Shown: positions 1 through 9,074, counted from the stretch's first letter. The stretch: 56,451 nucleotides of DNA from an uncultured Bacteroidales bacterium (GCA_900319645.1 ONPG01000015.1:1-56451), one strand, 5' to 3'. The notes: generated by a model from the sequence alone, not told the origin. A program made the numbers and translations.

Positions 1-41
1 CTATCCACTATATTCACCCACTTCGCTTTCATTTACTATTT

Positions 42-785
42 CTACTTTTTATGCTTGAAATAGCGTTTCTTCTGCGATTTACTCATATCTTGAGTAATGA
101 TTTCATCTGTCAGTTTCGGAACGACCACTGTTGTCACTTTCTCGTACTGTACATATTGCGTACCATCCCAAATCTGCGGAACAAAATGAGTGTATGGATA
201 TTCTGTTGCCAGTTCTTTCTGTTTAAAATACTGCTCATCCAAATACACGAACCCTACATATACATTCTCTCCCCTAACTAAGCCGATTGGTTGTCCTACT
301 TCCACTGCATCGCCAGGGGTAACCAATGCCTTGAACATATGATAATACACAGCGAATGTCTCGTCCACATGGTTGATTACCACACCTTTCTTATCGCCTG
401 TCAGGCACGCAACTCCTCCACGCATGGCATAAACGGTGTCGTTATTCTCTTTTGCAAACGATATATAATTCTCCGTTCGTTCGCTTTGCTTGAAATGTAT
501 GGTATGCGGATCAATTAAAATTCTCTCTTTCGCCTTAAAAGGAAACGCGTAGATAGCTTGTGGATAGTTCTTTTTCGGGAATGTCCCGCGATAATAGCGA
601 TATTCGGTTGTGGCATAATTTCCTTCCGAAGCCTGTGATTGTACTGGCCTGCTCTCCACTATATTCTCGCCCGGCAGTGCGTTATAATATCTCGCGCCCT
701 TACGAACAACCATGTACTGCAGAAACTCCTGCGCAGAAACCGTCGCCGCAACAATCAGTAGTACTATTGAAATTTTGAAGCGCAT
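42..785 (-). CDS. Secreted M23 (LytM-like) peptidase-fold protein, probably inactive
   Basis: The 247-aa product has a signal peptide (about residues 1-18, ending SAQ). Its central region reads like the beta-barrel of lysostaphin/M23 peptidases: a VVINH strand, YYHM, then PGDAVEVGQPIGLV, which matches the usual 'VKxGQxIGxVG' hairpin. The canonical closing HLHFE motif is absent; NVYVGFVYLDEQ stands in its place. No clear HxxxD first metal motif is seen. I infer a periplasmic or surface protein that keeps the fold and may bind cell wall without hydrolysing it. The C-terminus is lysine-rich. It lies downstream of uxaC in the same direction, separated by a hairpin, so it may be a single transcription unit. 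The family call is moderate; loss of activity is inference. Confidence 0.55.
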   Translation of the reverse strand: MRFKISIVLLIVAATVSAQEFLQYMVVRKGARYYNALPGENIVESRPVQSQASEGNYATTEYRYYRGTFPKKNYPQAIYAFPFKAKERILIDPHTIHFKQSERTENYISFAKENNDTVYAMRGGVACLTGDKKGVVINHVDETFAVYYHMFKALVTPGDAVEVGQPIGLVRGENVYVGFVYLDEQYFKQKELATEYPYTHFVPQIWDGTQYVQYEKVTTVVVPKLTDEIITQDMSKSQKKRYFKHKK

Positions 786-826
786 AGCAAACTATCGGGC
801 ATAGTTTTATTCGACAACAACCACCT

Positions 827-859
827 CCCGCTTACCCCTCGAAAAGAGAGGTAAGCGGG
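827..859 (-). terminator. Perfect 10-bp hairpin after uxaC
   Basis: CCCGCTTACC (827-836) pairs exactly with GGTAAGCGGG (850-859), with a further CTC/GAG pair inside. It sits 15 nt past the uxaC stop and before the M23-like gene. There is no U-tract on the minus strand, so it may be an RNA-stabilising or processing hairpin and not a classical intrinsic terminator. Confidence 0.5.
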
Positions 860-873
860 GTGTGTGAGATGGA

Positions 874-2311
874 TTAGAACTTGAAGTAGTTCTTCGCGTT
901 GTTGTAGCAGATGTCTTCGACCATCTGTTGAACGCGGGCTTTCTCGTAGCCGGTGTACGGGATCATGCCGTTCTCGATGTCGTTGCCGAGGACGTTGCAG
1001 AGCGTACGACGGAAGTACTCGTGGCGAGGATACGAGAGGAAGGAACGGCTGTCGGTCAACATGCCGACCAAGCGAGAGAGAAGACCGAGGTTCGAGAGCG
1101 CCATCATCTGCTTCTCCATGCCGTCTTTCTGATCGAGGAACCACCAGCCGGAACCGAACTGAATCTTACCGGGAACAGAACCATCTTGGAAGTTACCCAA
1201 CATGGTTGCGATTACTTCGTTTGCACACGGATTGAGGTTATAGAGAATGGTCTTAGCCAGATGTCCTTCGCTGTTCATCTCATCGAGGAAATGGCTCATG
1301 GCCTTAGCGGTTGTGAACTCACCGATGGAGTCGAAACCGGTGTCTGCGCCAAGTTGCGCGAACATCTTGGAGTTGTTGTTACGGATCGCGCCGTAGTGGT
1401 ATTGCTGGGTCCAACCCGAAGCGTAGTCCATCTCCGCCTGAGCGTGGAGATATGCGTGTTTGTACTGACGGATTTCGTATGTGGTCAACTCTTTGCCTGC
1501 AAGGGCTTTCTCGAAGATGGCGTTGATCTCTGCGTCGGTGTACGGCTCATCGTAGAACTCCTCGATTCCGTGGTCAGACAGACGGCAACCCATCGACTCA
1601 AAGAAGTCATGGCGTTTCTGGAGGGCATCCACTAAATCGCCAAAATTGGCGATTGCAACACCGCTTACAGCGGAGAGTTTCTCGATATATGCTTTCCAAG
1701 TAGCGGCTTCGATATTCATACCTGCGTCAGGACGCCAAGTCGGCAACATGCGTACCTCAGCGGTCGGATCCTCTTTGACCATCTTGTGCCACTCCAGCGA
1801 GTCAGCAGGATCGTCGGTCGTACAAACGAGCTCTACGTGGTAGTGCTTCATCAGTCCGCGCGGACAGAACTTCGGATCGTTGGCAATCAGGTCGTTACAC
1901 TTGTCATAGATGGCACGTGCGGTCTCGGGATTCAGACGCTCCTCAATACCGAAAGCGGTCTTGAGCTCCAGATGCGTCCAGTGGTACAATGGGTTGCGGA
2001 AGGTATAAGGAACCGTCTCTGCCCATTTCTCAAATTTCTCCCAGTCGGTCGTGTCCTTACCGGTGCAATACTTCTCGTCCACACCGTTCGAACGCATAGC
2101 GCGCCATTTGTAGTGGTCGCCCATGAGCCAGATCTGTGCGATGGATTCGAAACGTTTGTTCTCGGCAACCATCTGCGGAATAAGGTGGCAGTGATAATCG
2201 AAGGTGGCAGTGATAATCGATAATCGGCATTTTAGCCGCATGATTGTGATACAACTCCTGCGCGGTCTCTGTCTGCAACAGGAAATCTTTGTCCATGAAA
2301 GGCTTGATCAT
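874..2311 (-). pseudogene. uxaC: Uronate (glucuronate) isomerase, frameshifted by a 19-bp duplication
   Basis: UxaC converts D-glucuronate/D-galacturonate to the ketohexuronates at the head of hexuronate catabolism in the cytoplasm. The 5' part (2311 down to about 2200) reads [17 protein letters not shown] and reaches the metal-binding DYHCHL motif near residue 33. The rest, from [10 protein letters not shown] to the end at 874, is in another frame and looks fully conserved. A 19-bp unit encoding DYHCHL is present twice in tandem (2182-2219). Removing one copy restores a continuous enzyme of about 470 aa, the normal family length. As given, translation from the natural start would stop at 2057 after 84 aa. 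This is either a recent loss, a reversible slippage allele, or a sequence error. Confidence 0.9.
2182..2219 (-). repeat. 19-bp perfect tandem duplication inside uxaC
   Basis: AAGGTGGCAGTGATAATCG occurs at 2182-2200 and again at 2201-2219 with no mismatch. The unit length is not a multiple of three, so it shifts the uxaC frame exactly at the codons for the catalytic DYHCHL motif. Confidence 0.95.
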
Positions 2312-2382
2312 AATTGTTAGATTTTTATTGTTAAATGAATGTTATTTCAGTTCTATTATGCCTAAGCATAATTTTACGGCTG

Positions 2383-2390
2383 CAAAATTA
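2383..2390 (-). promoter_or_regulatory. uxaC promoter -7 box
   Basis: On the minus strand this reads TAATTTTG (TAnnTTTG), about 72 nt upstream of the uxaC start. A -33 box is weak. It is back-to-back with the plus-strand promoter at 2453-2484. Confidence 0.65.
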
Positions 2391-2452
2391 CTAAAAAAAA
2401 TGCATATTTATGTAGAAAAATTGACACAAAAAATACACATTTCCAAGAAATG

Positions 2453-2484
2453 TTTGTATATATGCAAAAAAAGTAGTATCTTTG
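2453..2484 (+). promoter_or_regulatory. Promoter of the polyprenyl synthetase gene
   Basis: TTTG (2453-2456), a 20-nt spacer, then TATCTTTG (2477-2484) match the Bacteroidota sigma-ABfr consensus. The start codon follows at 2503, which rules out an in-frame TTG start at 2482 that would lie inside the -7 box. Confidence 0.85.
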
Positions 2485-2502
2485 CAGTCGCAAACGATAA
2501 TT

Positions 2503-3513
2503 ATGAGCATTTTATCCGAAATACATCGTCCTATAGAGGATAGTTGGCGCGCGTACGAGCGCCTAATGGAACAGTGTCTGCGTGCGGACAACAAGTTACA
2601 ACAGGAAGTGCTGAGTTATGTTGGTTCGCGTCGCGGCAAACAGTTGCGTCCGCTGATCACGTTGCTCTCGGCGCAGATATGCAATCCCGTGACCGACAAG
2701 ACGCTCCGCACAGCAGCTGCCTTGGAACTGCTGCACACAGCGAGTCTTGTTCACGACGACGTAGTCGATTCGTCGGACACACGCCGTGGAGCAGCTGCCG
2801 TACACGTCAAGTGGAGCAACAAAGTAGCCATCCTCATCGGTGATTACATGTTGGCGAAAGTCATCGGTCTGATAGCCGAAGTGCGTAATATCCGTATTCT
2901 GGAGATCGTTTCCAACCTTGGCAAAAGCCTCAGCAGCGGCGAGATGCTGCAACTGCATGTGGGTCAGAGCATGTGGATAGACGAAGAGCGTTATTATCAG
3001 GTCATTGACCAGAAAACGGCCCAGTTGTTTCAATCCTGCACAGAAGCCGGCGCGGAGTCGTCCGGCTGTACACCACGTCAGCGTGCGGCACTCCGCGAGT
3101 ACGGCCGTTTGCTTGGAATCTGTTTCCAGATCAAGGACGATTTGTTCGACTACAGCGATCTGGAGGACTTGGGCAAACCGACGATGAGCGACCTTCGCGA
3201 CGGCAAAGTGACGCTGCCTCTTATCATCGCTCTCAAGCGTGCAATGCCGGAGGAAGCGGACCATATCCGCGAATTAGGCGAATTGCTTGCCGCTCATAGC
3301 GCAGCCAGCGACCGTGAGCCTTCGGCTGACGACAAACGGATGTTGGAGGAAATCAAGTCGTTTGTTCTCCGCTACCACGGCGACGAGTATGCCGTGCAAC
3401 GCATGAACGAGTACAAAAAGAAAGCCACAGAAGCACTCTCGGTGTTCCGTGACTCAGAGGAGAAGAAGAGCCTCATCCGGCTACTCGACTACGCCATCAA
3501 CAGGGTTCAGTAA
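2503..3513 (+). CDS. Polyprenyl (prenyl diphosphate) synthetase
   Basis: The 336-aa cytosolic enzyme condenses isopentenyl diphosphate onto an allylic diphosphate, for quinone side chains or undecaprenyl-type lipids. It shows the GKQLRP substrate-binding segment (about residues 45-50), the first aspartate-rich motif DDVVD (85-89, in LVHDDVVDSSDTRRG) and the second, KDDLFD, near residue 205. Both Asp motifs are intact, so it should be active. The length fits the long-chain (IspB/octaprenyl) type; chain length cannot be read from the sequence. I chose the ATG at 2503 because it lies just downstream of the promoter. A hairpin-bearing repeat follows the stop. Confidence 0.9.
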   Translation: MSILSEIHRPIEDSWRAYERLMEQCLRADNKLQQEVLSYVGSRRGKQLRPLITLLSAQICNPVTDKTLRTAAALELLHTASLVHDDVVDSSDTRRGAAAVHVKWSNKVAILIGDYMLAKVIGLIAEVRNIRILEIVSNLGKSLSSGEMLQLHVGQSMWIDEERYYQVIDQKTAQLFQSCTEAGAESSGCTPRQRAALREYGRLLGICFQIKDDLFDYSDLEDLGKPTMSDLRDGKVTLPLIIALKRAMPEEADHIRELGELLAAHSAASDREPSADDKRMLEEIKSFVLRYHGDEYAVQRMNEYKKKATEALSVFRDSEEKKSLIRLLDYAINRVQ

Positions 3514-3571
3514 AAGACCGCTTCGCTCAAAGACAAAAGACCGCAGGCTTTGCCTGCTAAAAGAGTAAAGA
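3514..3571. repeat. AAAGAC/GACCG-type quasi-tandem repeat between convergent genes
   Basis: This spacer contains AAGACCGCTTCGCTCAAAGA, then AAAAGACCG followed by the perfect mini-hairpin GCAGGCtttGCCTGC (3543-3557), then AAAGAGTAAAGAC. The words belong to the same family as repeats inside the M28 peptidase gene and upstream of recG. The hairpin could also serve as a terminator for the upstream gene. Confidence 0.7.
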
Positions 3572-4258
3572 CTAAAATGTATCTTCTTCGAAGAACGTTA
3601 AGACGTTAGATTTAATTTTCTCGTCTGAGATTGTTTCCACAATTTCTTTCATAAACGCGTTAACGAGGAGTTGGCGCGCTTTTTGTTTACCTATACCTCG
3701 TTGCTGCATATAGAAGAGTGCGGAGTCATCGAGTTGTCCGGTGGAAGCACCGTGGGTTGCTTTGACGTCATCGGCGTAGATTTCCAACTGGGGCTGGGTG
3801 CGCATCTCTGCATCGTCCGAGAGCAGGAGATTGCGGTTGGTCTGATGTGCTTCGGTCTTCTGTGCGTCCTGTGCAATCTTCAGATCGCCGACAAAACGAC
3901 CACGGGAGTTGTCGGCTAACACAAACTTGATCAGTTGGTTAGACGTTCCTCCTCCGACCGCGTGCGTGACATGCGTCTCGGTGGTCAGTTTTTCTTCGCC
4001 ATGCAGATATGCGAGCGCGTAGATCTCCGTGTAGCAGTTTTCGCCGCGTTGTTCAACGACGATATTATTCTTTGCCTCTGAAGGGCATGATTGTTTCGAT
4101 ATATCGATATTTCGAGTTATCGAGTTATCGAAAGGCATATTCAGCACATGAATCTTCACGCGCGAACCTGCTTCTTGGGTTATATGGAGGTCTATGTTGG
4201 GTTCATTGAGAAAAACTTTCTCAAAAACCTCGCCCTTATGAAGAATCACCTCGTTCAT
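3572..4258 (-). CDS. sufD: SufD-like Fe-S cluster scaffold subunit, short form
   Basis: SufD partners SufB and the ATPase SufC in cytosolic Fe-S cluster assembly. The C-terminal half carries the family signature [20 protein letters not shown] and [15 protein letters not shown]. The product has 228 aa, about half the usual 400-450 aa, and the N-terminal helical region is essentially missing. The ATG at 4258 overlaps the sufC stop by 4 nt, so the two are translationally coupled. No sufB is present in the window. A TATCGAG-type repeat is embedded in frame (residues about 43-54, [11 protein letters not shown]). It may be a genuinely reduced SufD of this lineage. Confidence 0.85.
   Translation of the reverse strand: MNEVILHKGEVFEKVFLNEPNIDLHITQEAGSRVKIHVLNMPFDNSITRNIDISKQSCPSEAKNNIVVEQRGENCYTEIYALAYLHGEEKLTTETHVTHAVGGGTSNQLIKFVLADNSRGRFVGDLKIAQDAQKTEAHQTNRNLLLSDDAEMRTQPQLEIYADDVKATHGASTGQLDDSALFYMQQRGIGKQKARQLLVNAFMKEIVETISDEKIKSNVLTFFEEDTF
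4095..4133. repeat. In-frame TATCGAG-type repeat in sufD
   Basis: TTTCGATATATCGATATTTC followed by GAGTTATCGAGTTATCGAA is a run of 7-9-nt variants of one word. The same word family forms an intergenic block at 12722-12780 and traces at 38785-38806. In sufD it is read without breaking the frame. Confidence 0.7.
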
Positions 4259-5007
4259 AGATTCAGTCCCTCATATCCTTTTTCCTCCAACTCGAGAGCG
4301 AGGGATTTGTCGCCTGTTTTGACGATCTTGCCATCTGCCAGGACATGTACAAAATCCGGGACGATGTAGTCCAAGAGGCGTTGGTAGTGGGTAATGACGA
4401 TGGAAGCGTTCTGCGGGGTTTTGAGGCGGTTGACACCTTCGGCAACTATACGCAAGGCATCGATGTCGAGGCCGGAATCGGTCTCGTCAAGGATAGCCAG
4501 ACAGGGTTCCAACATCGCCATCTGGAAGATCTCGTTTTTCTTCTTCTCACCGCCGGAGAAGCCTTCGTTGACCGAACGGTTGTTGAGTTTGTCGGGCAGT
4601 TCGAGGAGTTTCTTTTTCTCACGCATGAGCGACAGGAACTCTTTTGCCGAGAGCGCGGGTTTGCCTTCGTGCGCCCGTTTCTCGTTGATAGCGGAACGCA
4701 TGAAATTGGTCATGCTCACTCCGGGAATCTCGACAGGATATTGAAAACTAAGGAAGACACCTTCGCGCGCACGCACCTCGGGTTCCATTACCAGCAGATC
4801 TTTGCCACGCAGATAGACCTCGCCGGAAGTCACTTCGTAGGCAGGATTCCCCGTGAGTACCGCAGAGAGCGTCGATTTGCCAGCTCCGTTCGGTCCCATA
4901 ATCGCGTGCACCTCGCCTTCGTTGATGACGAGGTTAACCCCTTTGAGTATCTCTTTGCCGCCTATCGAGGCATGCAAATCTTTTATTTCAAGGATTGGTT
5001 TGTTCAT
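4255..5007 (-). CDS. sufC: Fe-S assembly ATPase SufC
   Basis: This cytosolic ABC-type ATPase drives the SUF scaffold. Visible motifs are Walker [10 protein letters not shown] (about residues 36-44), the Q-loop in FLSFQYP, the signature FSGGEKKK, and Walker [13 protein letters not shown], followed by the H-loop ITHYQR. The length, 250 aa, is normal. The start at 5007 (MNKPILEIK) is chosen over an upstream in-frame ATG because family members begin there. It is followed by sufD with overlap and preceded by an unrelated lipoprotein gene, so the usual sufB-sufC-sufD order is broken here. Confidence 0.95.
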   Translation of the reverse strand: MNKPILEIKDLHASIGGKEILKGVNLVINEGEVHAIMGPNGAGKSTLSAVLTGNPAYEVTSGEVYLRGKDLLVMEPEVRAREGVFLSFQYPVEIPGVSMTNFMRSAINEKRAHEGKPALSAKEFLSLMREKKKLLELPDKLNNRSVNEGFSGGEKKKNEIFQMAMLEPCLAILDETDSGLDIDALRIVAEGVNRLKTPQNASIVITHYQRLLDYIVPDFVHVLADGKIVKTGDKSLALELEEKGYEGLNL

Positions 5008-5040
5008 TCTTTTTTGTAAAAGCAAAGCAAATGCATTTTC

Positions 5041-5511
5041 TCATCGTATCCGTAGAGAGATAAACGTTCTTAGATCGTTCTCTCCAACCTTGATTGTCTG
5101 AAACATTGTATCATTACTAATAGCATATTTAACCGGCCAATCATAAGGTTCGGTTTCTTGGTAACATGAATCCATCTTTCCTCGCGAAGAATACACAACT
5201 CGCAATACATGTATAAGCAAAGTATCTTCGTTAACTTCATATGTTCCCGTTGCAAGTGCACGTCTCCCAATCAAATTGTGAGGTTCTTGCGCGTTATAAG
5301 TTCCTGACACGCTTGAATAATCACCAGTCGCACTATATGTGACCGTGTCGATTATTAATTCGCTATGATAATTTCGGTCAACTACGCTATATGAGCTACG
5401 CCAAGACCCCACAACTGGATGCTGTGGTTTCTCCAGTTGCTGTGTTTCACATGCTGCAAAGCAGAATAGAACTGAAACGCAAAGGACAATTATTAAATTA
5501 TTATTTCTCAT
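5041..5511 (-). CDS. Small lipoprotein of unknown function (lipocalin-like)
   Basis: The protein has about 156 aa when started at MRNNNLIIVL. The N-terminus is a hydrophobic signal ending in the lipobox FAAC, so it is predicted to be an acylated envelope protein. The mature part (VVGSWRSSYSVV, then alternating beta-strands such as TGTYEVNEDTLLIHVL) resembles the lipocalin-like 'short beta-barrel' proteins common in Bacteroidota; the function is not known. It lies between the M28 peptidase gene and sufC in one direction with gaps of about 33 nt, so it is probably co-transcribed with them. Confidence 0.6.
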   Translation of the reverse strand: MRNNNLIIVLCVSVLFCFAACETQQLEKPQHPVVGSWRSSYSVVDRNYHSELIIDTVTYSATGDYSSVSGTYNAQEPHNLIGRRALATGTYEVNEDTLLIHVLRVVYSSRGKMDSCYQETEPYDWPVKYAISNDTMFQTIKVGENDLRTFISLRIR

Positions 5512-5543
5512 CTTATTATTAAATTGATATTTCCCGTTATACA

Positions 5544-6647
5544 TTATAACTGGCTCATTACGACTTCTCCGACCGCCTGGAGGGTTGATTTGGAGATATT
5601 GTCCATGTCATCGTTGCGTGTGTGCCACCAGTGAGGAAAGCCGGTCGTGTTACGCATATCGTAGTGGATAATATCCACACATGGGATCCCCGCCAATACA
5701 TTCACATAATAGTGGTCGTCCACGATCGGGAAAGCCTGCTGGCTGCTGAAAATCGCTCCGTAGCCGAGTTGTGCGGCCGCACGCCAGATCTGCTGCTGGT
5801 AGTTGTCGGCATACTGCGAGGAATAGAGTTCCATCGGGAAGACTGCGTCCGGAGCGCCGACCATGTCGAGCACGATACCAAAGGTATAGACCGGCTTCGC
5901 CTGAAAGACCGTTTCACTGTTAGACCGCTCTGCTGAAAGACCGGCTTCGCCTGAAAGACTTGCATAGTTGGTAGCCCAGAGTTGTGAGCCGAGGCACCAG
6001 GTATTCTCCCGTTCGGGCCCTGTGTAGAACTGCGGCGTACCCATATCTTCGCAATCGAAGAAGATGATATCGACCGGGGTCGATAGACCGCCCTGCGGGC
6101 TGTTAGACCGCTCCACTGTTAGACCGCTGTCGCTGTTAGACCGTTCGCTTTGCTCACTGTTAGATATTCTCAGACCTATTTGTCGCGCTACTTCAAGGAG
6201 AACACCGACTCCGGAAGCTCCATCATTGGCTCCAGGTACGTTGTAATAACGGTCGGTATATTCCTCTTCCTCGTCACACCAGGGTCGTGTGTCGTAATGG
6301 GCTGCGAGCAGCACACGCGGACGATTCTTTGTCTTGGGGGTATAGAAATGTCCGATGATATTATAGATCTGCTGGTTACGTCCGCTGTAGTCAGGCATTT
6401 CGCCTTTCTGCAGTTCCACTTCAGCTCCGCAGGCGCGTAACTGCTGGATAAGCCACACCGCGCACGCGCTATGCGCGCTACTATTAGGAACACGCGGACC
6501 GAACGCCATCTGACGTGCAATATAGGTATAAGCCGAGTCGGCTGAGAAAGCCGGACGAGCCGGCGCAGATGTTTTTTTGGCTGTACAAGCAGACAAGAGG
6601 CAGGCAATGCCTGCCACTAATCCGAATATGAATACTCTACTTTTCAC
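5544..6647 (-). CDS. M28 family zinc peptidase / glutaminyl cyclase-like lipoprotein
   Basis: This 367-aa envelope protein has the lipobox LSAC (Cys21). Metal and catalytic positions of the M28 fold are visible: AAHYDTR (His117, Asp119), GANDGASG (Asp142), FFDCED (Glu200), VDDHYY, and HWWHTRND near the C-terminus. Proteins of this type are secreted aminopeptidases or glutaminyl-peptide cyclotransferases; I cannot separate the two. Two insertions break the fold's loops in frame: residues about 161-190 and 231-251, both made of SNSxSGLTxERSNS-type repeats also found in two unrelated genes here. The gene lies 24 nt after prs in a minus-strand run. Confidence 0.85.
   Translation of the reverse strand: MKSRVFIFGLVAGIACLLSACTAKKTSAPARPAFSADSAYTYIARQMAFGPRVPNSSAHSACAVWLIQQLRACGAEVELQKGEMPDYSGRNQQIYNIIGHFYTPKTKNRPRVLLAAHYDTRPWCDEEEEYTDRYYNVPGANDGASGVGVLLEVARQIGLRISNSEQSERSNSDSGLTVERSNSPQGGLSTPVDIIFFDCEDMGTPQFYTGPERENTWCLGSQLWATNYASLSGEAGLSAERSNSETVFQAKPVYTFGIVLDMVGAPDAVFPMELYSSQYADNYQQQIWRAAAQLGYGAIFSSQQAFPIVDDHYYVNVLAGIPCVDIIHYDMRNTTGFPHWWHTRNDDMDNISKSTLQAVGEVVMSQL
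5901..5962 (-). repeat. In-frame GACCG repeat, second insertion in the M28 gene
   Basis: Plus-strand words CTGAAAGACCG, CTGTTAGACCG and CTGAAAGACCGGC alternate with short GC words such as GGCTTCGCC. In the gene's frame they encode GEAGLSAERSNSETVFQAK. Confidence 0.75.
6083..6168 (-). repeat. In-frame GACCG repeat, first insertion in the M28 gene
   Basis: Four tandem units of 16-19 bp share CTGTTAGACCG and differ in the word between: CCCTGCGGG, CTCCA, CTGTCG and TTCGCTTTGCTCA. In frame they give SNSEQSERSNSDSGLTVE and onward. The unit has the same orientation and frame relative to the gene as in the amidohydrolase (36770-36805) and CMD-cupin (50705-50783) genes. Confidence 0.85.
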
Positions 6648-6671
6648 TTTTTACCTTTCCTTTTTTCCTCC

Positions 6672-7631
6672 TTAGCGCATATTTGTCTCGCTCACAGAGG
6701 TGTGGCATTGAATAGCGCGGATGGTATATGCAATCGAATGTGCGAGACTTACGATATGCAGTTTGCTGCAGCATTTGGGGTCGATGGGCAGAGAATCTGT
6801 GCAAACCAGTTCCTCCAATACGCTGTTCTCTATTTTCTCGCAAGCGTTACCGCTCAGCACTCCGTGTGTGACCACGGCTCGTACACTTTTCGCACCTCCA
6901 GCCTGCATCACTTCTGCCGCTTTGCAGAGTGTCCCGGCTGTGTCGGCTATGTCATCGAAGAGCACAACGTCCTTGCCATATACGTCTCCCAGCACACGAA
7001 TCTCCGAGACTTTGTTGAAGTCCGGACGGTTTTTGTAGCAGATGACCATCGGCACTTCGTGGTCGGTCATAGCATGGAGTTTCTTGGCGAAGTTAGATGC
7101 ACGTTTTGACCCTCCGACGTCGGGCGAAGCCACAATCAGTTTCTTGAGGTTGAGACTTGCTATATAAGGCGCAAGCACGTTGGAACCATAGATATGATCG
7201 ACGGGTATGTCGAAGAAGCCCTGAATCTGCTCGGCGTGCAGATCGACGGTAATGATACGATCTGCTCCAGCAGCCTGCAGCATGTTCGCCACGAGTTTGG
7301 CGCCGATAGAGACACGGGGTTTGTCCTTGCGGTCCTGACGCGCCCAGCCGAAATACGGGATCACGGCTATCACTTTGTACGCACTCGCACGCTTGGCGGC
7401 ATCAATCATGAGAAGCAACTCCATGAGATTGTCGCTGCTGGGACAGGTGGGTTGGACCAGATAGACAGATTGTCCGCGGACCGATTCCTCAAAATAACTG
7501 CAAAACTCGCCGTCCGAAAAGCGGTCGAGATGGATTTTACCGAGCTGGCATCCCAGTTCCTCACAGATTCCTTTTGCCAGGGCTTCACCTTTCGAGCCGG
7601 CAAAAACTTTAAACTGATTGCACGCTTCCAT
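6672..7631 (-). CDS. prs: Ribose-phosphate pyrophosphokinase (PRPP synthetase)
   Basis: The enzyme makes PRPP from ribose-5-phosphate and ATP for nucleotide, His and Trp synthesis in the cytosol. The 319-aa length is standard. Visible motifs are the ATP-site segment FSDGEFCSYFEESVRGQ, the flexible-loop and metal region YFGWARQDRKDKPRV with ITVDLHAEQIQGFFDIPVD, and the PRPP-binding loop VVLFDDIADTAGTL. It follows a DUF4290 gene with a 9-nt gap and precedes the M28 peptidase gene by 24 nt. A short GTGAAAAAT-type repeat (6640-6672) lies in that gap. Confidence 0.95.
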   Translation of the reverse strand: MEACNQFKVFAGSKGEALAKGICEELGCQLGKIHLDRFSDGEFCSYFEESVRGQSVYLVQPTCPSSDNLMELLLMIDAAKRASAYKVIAVIPYFGWARQDRKDKPRVSIGAKLVANMLQAAGADRIITVDLHAEQIQGFFDIPVDHIYGSNVLAPYIASLNLKKLIVASPDVGGSKRASNFAKKLHAMTDHEVPMVICYKNRPDFNKVSEIRVLGDVYGKDVVLFDDIADTAGTLCKAAEVMQAGGAKSVRAVVTHGVLSGNACEKIENSVLEELVCTDSLPIDPKCCSKLHIVSLAHSIAYTIRAIQCHTSVSETNMR

Positions 7632-7640
7632 TGCCTGTAT

Positions 7641-7958
7641 TTATTTCTTTTTCTTTTTTGGTTGGTTGGTCATTACCATGTTGGGTTGCGCCATCAGACG
7701 TTGGAAATTGTCGGAATCGCATTTCAGTTTGCCCTCCGAGAGGCGAAGTATATCTTCGCGCACGCGGGCCATACCTGCTTCCTGATCACGGTTCCACACC
7801 AGATTTCGTTGCCGCATACATTGGGCGATATACACCTCCAGCGACTCGCGTTCGGCTTGGTTTTCCACCGTGCAAGCGTACCCTATCATGTCCTGTACAA
7901 TGCGTCCGTAGTTACGCATTCGTATCGGACTTGCGTTTCTATTTAACTGTAAAGTCAT
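7641..7958 (-). CDS. DUF4290-like small protein
   Basis: The 105-aa protein has the segment MRNYGRIVQDMIGYACTVEN, matching the start of DUF4290, a cytosolic Bacteroidota family of unknown function. Family members are normally near 200 aa, so this is a reduced form. The C-terminus is a run of five lysines. It sits in the minus-strand operon between the exo/endonuclease gene and prs. A string of ATTTTCTTATTTTCAC words (7958-8000) fills the 33-nt gap upstream of it. Confidence 0.5.
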   Translation of the reverse strand: MTLQLNRNASPIRMRNYGRIVQDMIGYACTVENQAERESLEVYIAQCMRQRNLVWNRDQEAGMARVREDILRLSEGKLKCDSDNFQRLMAQPNMVMTNQPKKKKK

Positions 7959-7991
7959 GTTATTTTCTTATTTTCACATTTTCTTATTTTC

Positions 7992-9074
7992 TCATTTCTG
8001 GCGGATGAGATAAATCATTGTGGGGAAGTGGTCTCCGTATCCGTTCTGCCAAACTCCTCCTTTGTGTGTACGGAGGGGAGCACCTTTGTCCTTGCCTTCC
8101 TGGACGGTCAGGAACGGTTTGTTAAAGACCTGGGATTTCCAATATGCCCATTTGCCACTATCCTTTCGCTCGTTGAGCAGGGGCTCGGAGATGATAATCT
8201 GGTCAAAGAGGTTCCATCCTCCGTTGTAGAAGAGCGTACCTGTTCCGTTCGCCAAGTGGATCCACATGGTATTGTACCATCCTTGGGGCTCCACCTGTTG
8301 CGGTTTCTTGCGTGCTTTAATCACCTCTTTGCAACTATGATTGTCCGGGTCGTCGTTCAAGTCGCCCATGATAATAATCTTCGCTTTCGGTTCTTTTTTG
8401 TAGATCGAGTCGCAGATGTGCATGCAAAGCATAGCCGCTGTGTCACGTCCCGGCCGGCTGGACAGTTCACCTCCGTAACGGCTCGGCCAGTGGTTGGTGA
8501 TCATATGTATTTTCTCCGGCGAACCATCTCCGAGCAGATAGCCCGAGACGAGCAACTGCAAACGAGTCTTGATCTCGCCACCATCCGCATAGTGGGCTTT
8601 CAGTTCATAGCCGGCTATGTGCGAAGGCTTGAAGAGGAGCGTGTCGTAGAGCAAGCCCACATCCACCCCACGACGATCAGGACCCTCCAAGAGAATCGGT
8701 TTCAACCGACGACCGTATTGGCTGTTAGTTACCGCACAGAGGTCATAGAGACAACCGATATTCTCCACCTCGGCAACGCCGATACAGGCAGCTCCGCGGG
8801 GATCGTAGTCTGTTCCCAGTTGGGAAACGGCGTACGCCATCTTTTTCAGTTTGTTCTCGTACTTGAAACTGGTCCATTTCATTCCGCCGTCAGGCAGGTA
8901 CTCGTAATCGTTCTTGCCTTCGTCGTGAATGGTGTCAAACAGGTTCTCCAGGTTGTAGAACGCAATACAGCGGACGTACTGCCCGGTGTGTTCACCTGTT
9001 TCTTGTTTCTGAGCACTTATTGTGCCCACCGTCATCAGCAGCAAGGCTGCCAGCCAAATCGATGTGTGTTTCAT
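7992..9074 (-). CDS. Secreted endonuclease/exonuclease/phosphatase family protein
   Basis: The 360-aa protein has an N-terminal signal peptide (AALLLMTVGTISAQ). The EEP fold is shown by FYNLENLFD near the mature start, IGVAEVEN (metal-binding Glu), TNHWPSRYGG (catalytic His region), MGDLNDDPDN (Asp/Asn) and GYGDHFPTM at the end (terminal His). It is likely a periplasmic or secreted phosphodiesterase or nuclease; the substrate is unknown. It is the first gene after the promoter at 9142-9173, and six further genes follow it with short gaps. Confidence 0.8.
   Translation of the reverse strand: MKHTSIWLAALLLMTVGTISAQKQETGEHTGQYVRCIAFYNLENLFDTIHDEGKNDYEYLPDGGMKWTSFKYENKLKKMAYAVSQLGTDYDPRGAACIGVAEVENIGCLYDLCAVTNSQYGRRLKPILLEGPDRRGVDVGLLYDTLLFKPSHIAGYELKAHYADGGEIKTRLQLLVSGYLLGDGSPEKIHMITNHWPSRYGGELSSRPGRDTAAMLCMHICDSIYKKEPKAKIIIMGDLNDDPDNHSCKEVIKARKKPQQVEPQGWYNTMWIHLANGTGTLFYNGGWNLFDQIIISEPLLNERKDSGKWAYWKSQVFNKPFLTVQEGKDKGAPLRTHKGGVWQNGYGDHFPTMIYLIRQK

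Noticed and set aside
928-1635. Plus-strand ORF of 235 aa across uxaC
   Set aside because: It is the antisense shadow of uxaC codons; the uxaC family match is clear.
2596-3264. Minus-strand ORF of 222 aa in the polyprenyl synthetase gene
   Set aside because: It is an antisense shadow of a gene with intact DDxxD motifs.
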